Assembly: GCA_033060915.1 (NCBI GenBank)
Contig: CM065390.1
Coordinates: 21,607,501 to 21,671,500 of the forward strand
DNA from: Euryodendron excelsum
Taxonomy: Eukaryota; Streptophyta; Magnoliopsida; Ericales; Pentaphylacaceae
DNA length: 64,000 nucleotides
Direction: 5' to 3'
Shown: piece after piece, positions 57,644 to 64,000 of the stretch
How positions within the stretch are numbered: the stretch's first letter is position 1
How the letters are laid out: each line of letters begins with the position of its first letter
Translations under genes and position numbers: made by a program
The notes under the pieces: generated by a model
Databases searched by the model: none
Told to the model about the DNA's origin: nothing
What the model saw: only the letters and a program-made list of their open reading frames with translations

Positions 57644-59670
57644 CTAGTCAAAGTAGGGCTGTTTCAGTGCATCAAAAGCTGTAATTCTTCCTTTCAGATT
57701 CAGGCAGCGCATTTGCTGAATGCATAAACCTGGGTAAGTACTAAGAACCAGTAATCTGCATGTGAAATCAAAATTTTCATTCTCTTTTCAGCATTTAATT
57801 ATAGATGCTTTAGTCACTGAATTATTATTCTTATCTACAGGGACATTTTCTCCAAACACTGAAATAAGATAAAACTTGTTTTCGTATGAAATGACATTAC
57901 ATTGAGCCAGATATCTCCACGAATCTCATATGCGGTTATAGGGCATTGGTTAAAGGAATAATACTAGGATTCATTTGAGCTGAAATATTTGACTGTAACT
58001 TGGAATGTGGTGAAAATAGAAACTTACAGAAAGAAGATCAACTCCAGCTTGTTTCCGACCCGGGACCAGTTCAACCCTATTCTGCATAGAAGAAGATGAA
58101 ACAATGCAAAAGCATGTTTCTTATTGAAGATTTTAGATTAGGAAAAACAAAAGCACACCTTGAACCTGTATTACCTTAGGTTCACAATCCTCATAAGTCA
58201 TAAGCATCCAGATAATCAAATAATGAAGTCACTCCAGGCCAAGTTTCTTCATTTGGCTTGCCCATAATGCTTCATATTCGAAAGAAAATGTAATTATGAT
58301 TACACCATCAAAGGGCATTAAAAGTTAAATAATTAGCAAGTGTGCATCTCTAAGCTATAGCACCTGAAATGTTTGATCACCTGAAGATATTTATTTGGCT
58401 CATTGAAAAGAATCTGTTGGTTCGCCATCTTAGCAAATATACAACCTACGGACCACATATCAACCAGGGTAGAGTATTTCCGGTCCTTGTACCACAGAGT
58501 TGCAACCTGAAGCAAACTACCAACAACATGAGAACAGATAGAGCAATAACTAGTTGACAATTCATAACAATCGAATGGCTTGGCATTTGTAGGTGGTTCA
58601 TAACTGGCATAGATACACTTATGGCAAAAAGAATCAGAAGGAGATAAAAAAAACTGCATTTGAATGGGTCTTGCACTAAAGTCAAAAAGAGTATACTAAT
58701 AAATTCTTGGGGTTACAAATTTTCATAGACTAAGTGAAGAAATTTGCTGATACCTATTCTTGTTTCCAGTGTTAGACATAGCAAATGACATGAATTCCTT
58801 TGCAAAACCGTGTTAAAAGCAATCTATGTGCCATGTTCGTCACCAAACTTGTTCCACTCAACGGGAAATAGAAAGAAAATGAAATGTTACCAATGCAAGA
58901 ATATTTTTACTGTCCTAATGGCTTTAAAACACACAAAATATCTGTTTAACCATATCATATGCAATATTAACCTGCAATTTTTGTATTTTTTTTTTTACTA
59001 TAAATGTGTCAAGACCTCTCATCAACATGAATTTGTTCTTGGCCAATCAGACTTCTTGAAATGTTGAACCAAAAATATATGCTGAAATCGTATTTTTAAT
59101 TCTTGGAAAAACGTTTAACTGGAATGACAAATCCCTGTGGGAGATTTATGTTATGATTTTTCTGATTTTCTTTTCACATGGCATGATTTCCTTACCCCTT
59201 CTGTAAACTTTTTTGTTAATTGATGATGCATTCATAAATGAACTTATAATTCTAACTTAAAAGCATATAAAGAGAGAGAGAGAGAGAGAGAGAGTAATAT
59301 TAACCACCTATTAATTTGCAGTGTCTAAATACATTCACTTTCTCAGCCTGAAAGTATATATTGTTGAGCTCTTAGTCTCTTACTTCCTTGTCATAAATAT
59401 ATACTATTCAAAAGAAATGAAAGCTAAACGAAGGAAGGATAGTAAAAGGTAAAAGTGAATACCTCTTCCCCGTCAGCATATGTGTCAAGAGGAACACCAA
59501 TTTCCCTGGCTGATCCAAAGTCTGCTAGCTTTAGTATGCGTTGACTAGAGTCTATCAACAAATTCTTGGGTTTCAGATCAAGGTGAAGAATTTTGTTAGA
59601 GTGACAATAAGCAAGACCTTTGAGAAGCAACTTATGTGAGAGAGCAACCAAAGAGAACTGTTGGCGAAAT
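57644..59670 (-). pseudogene. 5'-truncated CDKA-like kinase pseudogene
   Basis: Five exon-like blocks in gene order match a plant cyclin-dependent kinase of the CDKA type. 59670-59463 has [17 protein letters not shown] and LADFG. 58506-58364 has VATLWYK and YSTLVDMWSVGCIFAKM. 58269-58175 has MGKPNEETWPGVTSL. 58081-58028 has AGVDLLS. 57715-57644 has GRITAFDALKQPYFD and then a stop. Splice borders survive, so this is a genomic copy, not a retrocopy. The N-lobe (ATP-binding loop, PSTAIRE helix) is missing; the PPR gene lies immediately upstream instead. The catalytic HRD is HLD, the APEILLG segment is deleted, and a block carries stops. DFG is intact. Not a functional kinase. Confidence 0.85.
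59271..59294. repeat. (GA)n microsatellite in the kinase pseudogene
   Basis: GA dinucleotide run of about 24 bp between the first two kinase blocks. Confidence 0.85.
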
Positions 59671-59850
59671 CTAAAACAATATCAAGAAAATAGGAAAAGT
59701 TCATGTCTAATGTCCCATCCTTTTGTATCCAGAAGTCCCTTCATCCCTTCTGAAAAAGAGAACTGTTGGCCCAGACATATATGAGAGCAACCAGATAGAA
59801 CTCTTGCAACATATTTAAAAGAAACCCACTGAAATTAATAAAACTATCTT

Positions 59851-62709
59851 TTACGTTCCCTCTGTTCCAAAAAGTCCTTCAATCAACATTGAATGTGTTT
59901 GAGGATTAAGCTGGCAGCCCTTTTCCTCCATGATGCTTACCAGTTCAGAGCATCTATCAACAAGACCCCTCTTAAGTAAGCCATCAATCAGAAGCTTCCA
60001 GGCCACTTCATCATGATTGTATCCAAGCTGAAGCAGAGTACAGAAAGCTGCTTTAGCCTTTTCCATATTTCCTTCATCAAATAACCCACAAACAAGCAAC
60101 TTGTAGGGCTCTAGAGGTGGTAAAAGACCATGTTCAACCATAGTATCTACCAGCCTCAATGCTTCTCCGAACATTCCCAAATTGCAGCAACAGCTAACAA
60201 GAGAGTTATAAATGTCTTCACTGGGAGATATTCCTCTTTTCTTCATATGATCCACCAACCTCCAGGCTTCTTCAAGGCGCCCCTCTCTGCAAAGACCTGT
60301 AGTGAGTGCACCGTAAGTGTTAACATTAGGTGTGCAACCATGTTCAATCATTTTCTCAAACAACTCCAGAGCCGTATCAAATTCCAATATTTTCCACACA
60401 TCAGCAATATTGATAGAGGTGACATTTGGATTCAAATCTTGTCCTATTCTATTGCTACTTTCTTTCAACCACTTTTCCTTCAATAGGTGTTTGATTAGAA
60501 CAGAATAGGTATAATGAGAAGGTTCACATCCAGTATCAACCATACATTTGAAAATATCAAAAGCATGATGCATCAATCCTGCTCGCGCATACCCATCAAT
60601 TAATACCGTGTAAGTCACCAAATCTGGAAGAACACCCTCCTTATTCATTTTAGCAGTCAAATCCTCTGCTTCTTTCAACTTCCCTTGGTTACAATATGCA
60701 AGAAGAAACGAAGTGTAAGTGCAAACATCAGGCTTATATCCCAAAGAGACCATTTGGTCAAAAACCTTGTGAGCATCGTCAAAGGCGTATTCTTTCAGCA
60801 TTTGCTCAATGAGTATCGAATAAGTAACAACTGTGGGCTTCACACCTCTATTTACCATCCTTTCCAGTAGTTGTGACGCTTCATGCATTTTATTCCCTTT
60901 GCACAATCCATCTATCAACGCATTGAAAGTCCACGAGTTTATAAAGCAGTTTTCTGTAAGCATCCTCTCCAACAAACTGAGCGCAAAATCAATTTTTTCT
61001 GCTTTGCAATAACCATCAATTAAAGCAGTATACATCACTTCATTTGGCCTTATGCCTTTTTCCTTGACAGAATCAAGTAAGCAACGAGCTTCTTCCACCC
61101 TCCCTTTTTTACATAAAGTAGCAATAAGAGCACTATATGTCCACTGGTCAGGGACCACACTGTTCTCATTCATCAAATTAAGCAACCTAAAAGCACTATC
61201 TAGATGACCATCTTTACACTGTCCATGGATTAACAGGTTATAAGTAATCAGGCTAGGTGACAGCTTTTGATCAAGCATCTTACTAAGCAGTGCCATTGCC
61301 TTGTGCACCTTTCTTGCCTTACAAAACCCACAAATCAACTCATTATACGTACGAACATTGGGACTGCAATTATTTGACTCCATCATATCAAATACTTCAA
61401 ATGCAGCATCAATCATACCCTCCTTACTGTACCCATCAATCAAAGCATTGTACGTCACAACACTTGGAACCAACCCTTTCTCTAACATCTCATTCAACAT
61501 TTGCCTGGCCTCCTCAAGCTTGTTTGCTTTACACATGCTATCAATGAGTACAGTGTAAGTATGAACATTCGGCTCACAACCTTTCTCCGTCATCTCTTCA
61601 AATAGATCCAGTGCATCCGTTTTCCTACCTGATCCACACAATGCACATATTAAGACAGTATACGTCCGGACAGTCGGATGGCAATCATCGTCCCCCATAT
61701 GGGAGAACAACTTGAGAGCTTCATCAATTCTCCCCGCTTCACAAAATCCATGAATAAGATTGGTATAAGAAACCTCATTTCTTCGACAGCCCTTCTGCGG
61801 CATGACCTTGAACACCCTAAAAGCACTATGTACATCCTTTCTCCTACAATAGCCTAATATCAGCGAAGTGTATGTATGCACATCCGGGCTCAGCCCGGCT
61901 TGCAAAATTTTACTTAAATACAACTCTGCCTGGTCGATATTCCCCAATTTACAGTACGCATTAATCATGGTATTAAAAGTATATATATTCGGCGAAATCT
62001 TGTCATCCAAAATCTCTAAATATACACTCTTTATTTCATCAATCATGTGGAACCTCGCTAAGGACATCAATAGCATATTATAACATCTAAGAGTGAGCTT
62101 AAATTTGAACTCATCATCACCAACATTGCTGTTATTCATCTTTCTCAACACATTCAAAACAAATTGTGCATCTTCGGTCGATGCACATGATTTGACCATT
62201 GAAATACGGATCTTCTCTGAGACGCCCAGGAATCGGTTAGGGATTAAAATGTTGAGTAGAGAGGAATAGGACTGGACAGTGGGTTTGAAGGTGGGTCTTT
62301 GGGAGAGAAAGTTGAAGAAAGCAAGGGCAGTGTGGGGGTTGAGATCTGGGCTGTTGGAGAAAAGAGAGGTGAGATGGGTCGGGGATATGGAGGGGATTAG
62401 CTTCTTGAGGGAAGGGTCTTTCTGCCAATTGGGCCGAGAGAGGAGTGAGAGGAGTCGGGTGGTGGTGAGATCGAGTGGCGGCTCTAGGTGGTGGTCGTGG
62501 TGGTGGTGGTTGTCTGATGTTAGAGGTTCGGTGAGTGAAGCGATTGAGGATAGCGATTTGATGAGCAACAAGGAGATGGTGTTGAAAAGGGACAGAGTGG
62601 ACAGACCTGTTTGCTTGGCTGTTGTTCTTGATATTGTAATCGTCGCTGTGATTCGTATCATTGTGGTGATGCAGCGACGGATGGCGATGATGCAGAGGAC
62701 TCCATGCAT
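59851..62709 (-). CDS. P-class pentatricopeptide repeat protein, At5g65560-like
   Basis: An intronless frame of about 952 codons with some 20 tandem 35-residue PPR motifs from about residue 200 (numbered from this start) to the C-terminus. Most read like VHTYTVLIDSMCKANKLEEA and VVTYNALIDGYSKEGMIDAA, each ending with a G-x-x-P-[ND/S] type turn. There is no E, DYW or SMR domain, so it is P-class. P-class PPR proteins bind single-stranded organelle RNA and affect its stability, splicing or translation. The order and wording of the motifs match my memory of Arabidopsis At5g65560. I chose the ATG at 62709 (MHGVLCIIAIRRC). The ATG at 62661 (MIRITATITISRTTAKQ) starts an equally good mitochondrial-type presequence. 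The frame stays open to 62835, but that codon is TTG. Target compartment and RNA are unknown. Confidence 0.93.
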   Translation of the reverse strand: MHGVLCIIAIRRCITTMIRITATITISRTTAKQTGLSTLSLFNTISLLLIKSLSSIASLTEPLTSDNHHHHDHHLEPPLDLTTTRLLSLLSRPNWQKDPSLKKLIPSISPTHLTSLFSNSPDLNPHTALAFFNFLSQRPTFKPTVQSYSSLLNILIPNRFLGVSEKIRISMVKSCASTEDAQFVLNVLRKMNNSNVGDDEFKFKLTLRCYNMLLMSLARFHMIDEIKSVYLEILDDKISPNIYTFNTMINAYCKLGNIDQAELYLSKILQAGLSPDVHTYTSLILGYCRRKDVHSAFRVFKVMPQKGCRRNEVSYTNLIHGFCEAGRIDEALKLFSHMGDDDCHPTVRTYTVLICALCGSGRKTDALDLFEEMTEKGCEPNVHTYTVLIDSMCKANKLEEARQMLNEMLEKGLVPSVVTYNALIDGYSKEGMIDAAFEVFDMMESNNCSPNVRTYNELICGFCKARKVHKAMALLSKMLDQKLSPSLITYNLLIHGQCKDGHLDSAFRLLNLMNENSVVPDQWTYSALIATLCKKGRVEEARCLLDSVKEKGIRPNEVMYTALIDGYCKAEKIDFALSLLERMLTENCFINSWTFNALIDGLCKGNKMHEASQLLERMVNRGVKPTVVTYSILIEQMLKEYAFDDAHKVFDQMVSLGYKPDVCTYTSFLLAYCNQGKLKEAEDLTAKMNKEGVLPDLVTYTVLIDGYARAGLMHHAFDIFKCMVDTGCEPSHYTYSVLIKHLLKEKWLKESSNRIGQDLNPNVTSINIADVWKILEFDTALELFEKMIEHGCTPNVNTYGALTTGLCREGRLEEAWRLVDHMKKRGISPSEDIYNSLVSCCCNLGMFGEALRLVDTMVEHGLLPPLEPYKLLVCGLFDEGNMEKAKAAFCTLLQLGYNHDEVAWKLLIDGLLKRGLVDRCSELVSIMEEKGCQLNPQTHSMLIEGLFGTEGT

Positions 62710-62928
62710 GAATGTGCAATGTTCTGTGTGTGTTAGGGTTTCAAAGAAGTATGAACGAGAGGAGAAGGAGAGGGAGTCTAGGAGAAATGATGAGGCGCAA
62801 GGTGGGTTGGGTTGATTGCAAACAGTTCGGGTCAAAGCACCATGGTTGAGGCTCCGGGGCTCCGGCCGGTTCTATATCGCAAGGTTGAGAACAAGCCGGC
62901 GACCTAGACAAATCTTGCGGATTCAAAG

Positions 62929-62989
62929 CAATGTTTTGAAAGCCGGATCGTTGAGCAAATCAGAAGAGAAGCCGGATTACGAGTTACTA

Positions 62990-63020
<31 letters not shown>

Positions 63021-63039
63021 ATGATATCATAATTATGTT

Positions 63040-63070
<31 letters not shown>

Positions 63071-63321
63071 ATTTTATTTTTTTACACTAATTTTAATACT
63101 TAAAATTTAAAATTTTATCTTAAAAATTGAACCGGCAAGTTCAATTATCGGATTTATTGACCGGGTCGCGGTTTAATTGCAAATTTGATCGAATTTGACT
63201 GAATTTGACCGGATTTTGACCAAAACGAATTTTAAAAATTAATCGGACCGTTACCTAAACCGATTTTTAATTTTTTCGATTCAACCGACCGATCCGGTTT
63301 GATCCGATTTTCAAAACAATG
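62929..63321. mobile_element. 393-bp hAT-type MITE
   Basis: The ends are CAATGTTTTGAAAGCCGGATC and the near-inverse GATCCGATTTTCAAAACAATG, about 18 of 21 positions complementary. An exact 8-bp direct repeat ATTCAAAG flanks it (62921-62928 and 63322-63329), the duplication length of hAT transposons. The interior repeats GACCGG/CCGGTC and TTGAACCGG-type words, and no transposase is encoded. It lies about 220 bp upstream of the PPR start codon. Confidence 0.85.
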
Positions 63322-63329
63322 ATTCAAAG

Positions 63330-64000
63330 GGCCAACGCTAGAGTTGAGCTTGCCTTGGTAAACCTTTTTTTGTTGTTATTGCAATATATATTGATATCTC
63401 TATATTTTAGTGCGAATTTGTCGCTATAAATAGAGTTCTTTTACCCGATAGTGGTATTACTTATTAATTTAACCAGATTCTTTTCAACTTATTTATAGAA
63501 TCCTAGTTAGGCATCATTGCTAACAACACTTTCAACCTATTTTTCATATTTTTATTATTATTTTGTAAAAATGATAATTGAATTTTGGGAAAAAAATATT
63601 TTTTTTTTTTTTTTTTTTGTAAAATGCTTACATTCCAAAAAAAAAAAAGAATTATGAAAAATTAATAAACCATAATTTAAAATAAAAAGTCACGCTTTTA
63701 GTTTACAATTAAAAATGTCATTAATAATGGCCCTTTTAGTTTTGTAGAACTAAAGTTGTCCACTGTAATAATGGTTTTAGTTTTAAACAAAAAGCATTAT
63801 TCATAATGACGCCTTTAGTTGTGATCTTGCAAATTGTTTACTCCATACTTACTCATAATATGTTTACTTATTTTTAGGCTTGAGAATTTGGCAACTCTCT
63901 AAATCTCAGACCTGAGTGTCTCTGCAGATGGTTAGCTATCTGAATTTAAAAGCGTCATTGTTATTAACGCTTTCAGAACTAGCAAAGATGCATTAAATTT
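63330..64000. other. intergenic DNA at the window edge
   Basis: AT-rich with poly-T and poly-A runs near 63597-63655. From about 63690 the words TTTTAGTT and CATTATTAATG/CATTAATAATGG recur in alternating orientation. This may be the start of another repeat that runs off the window. No gene is seen. Confidence 0.4.

Noticed and set aside
57644..59670. Functional CDK gene
   Set aside because: N-lobe missing, HRD changed to HLD, APE segment deleted and internal stops present.
62279..62815. 178-codon plus-strand ORF and 160-codon minus-strand ORF over the PPR N-terminus
   Set aside because: Both are shadow frames of the PPR gene, with low-complexity composition caused by its His/Ser-rich N-terminal region.

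Overview
The window is plant nuclear DNA from a flowering plant, most likely a dicot or magnoliid; I cannot narrow it further. The evidence is AT-rich non-coding DNA, GT-AG introns, a plant EXO70A1 exocyst gene, a P-class pentatricopeptide repeat (PPR) gene, a plant-type cyclin-dependent-kinase relic, and a large load of LTR retrotransposons and MITEs. There is no operon structure, rRNA, recognisable tRNA or CRISPR array.

Layout. 1-2.4 kb: intergenic. 2.7-27.1 kb, minus strand: a complete 12-exon EXO70A1 gene (655 codons) whose exons I could join in frame throughout. Its intron 4 is 13.3 kb long and holds a Ty3/gypsy chromovirus relic (8.2-11.2 kb), a copia LTR fragment (11.5 kb) and a dead Ty1/copia element with its target duplication (12.9-20.75 kb). 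The copia element itself carries a 535-bp inverted-repeat DNA transposon. Introns 2 and 3 carry further inverted-repeat elements.

27.6-47.5 kb is an accessory region of nested insertions. A gypsy-type LTR-like sequence (left edge unresolved, right end 47532) contains a 1.3-kb solo LTR (duplication GTGAG). Inside that lies a 16-kb Tat-type Ty3/gypsy element (duplication AAAGT). The Tat element is in turn broken by a 4.2-kb Ogre-like solo LTR in its reverse transcriptase region and a 1.67-kb SIRE-like solo LTR in its antisense gene. It retains gag, protease, RT, two RNase H domains, integrase, a seven-copy 65-bp repeat with dyad symmetry, and an antisense gene with an 80-bp intron. All its sense frames carry stops.

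47.5-57.6 kb: mostly intergenic, with one MITE and a candidate multi-exon gene for a small membrane protein on the minus strand (about 52.1-55.7 kb, low confidence). 57.6-59.7 kb, minus: a 5'-truncated CDKA-like pseudogene that keeps its introns. 59.85-62.7 kb, minus: an intronless P-class PPR gene resembling Arabidopsis At5g65560. A 393-bp hAT-type MITE sits about 220 bp upstream of its start.

The two confident genes are unrelated in function: EXO70A1 tethers secretory vesicles at the plasma membrane, and the PPR protein probably binds organelle RNA. I found no new defence or metabolic system. The most unusual material is the antisense gene and the dyad-symmetric tandem repeat of the Tat element, and the small membrane-protein candidate.
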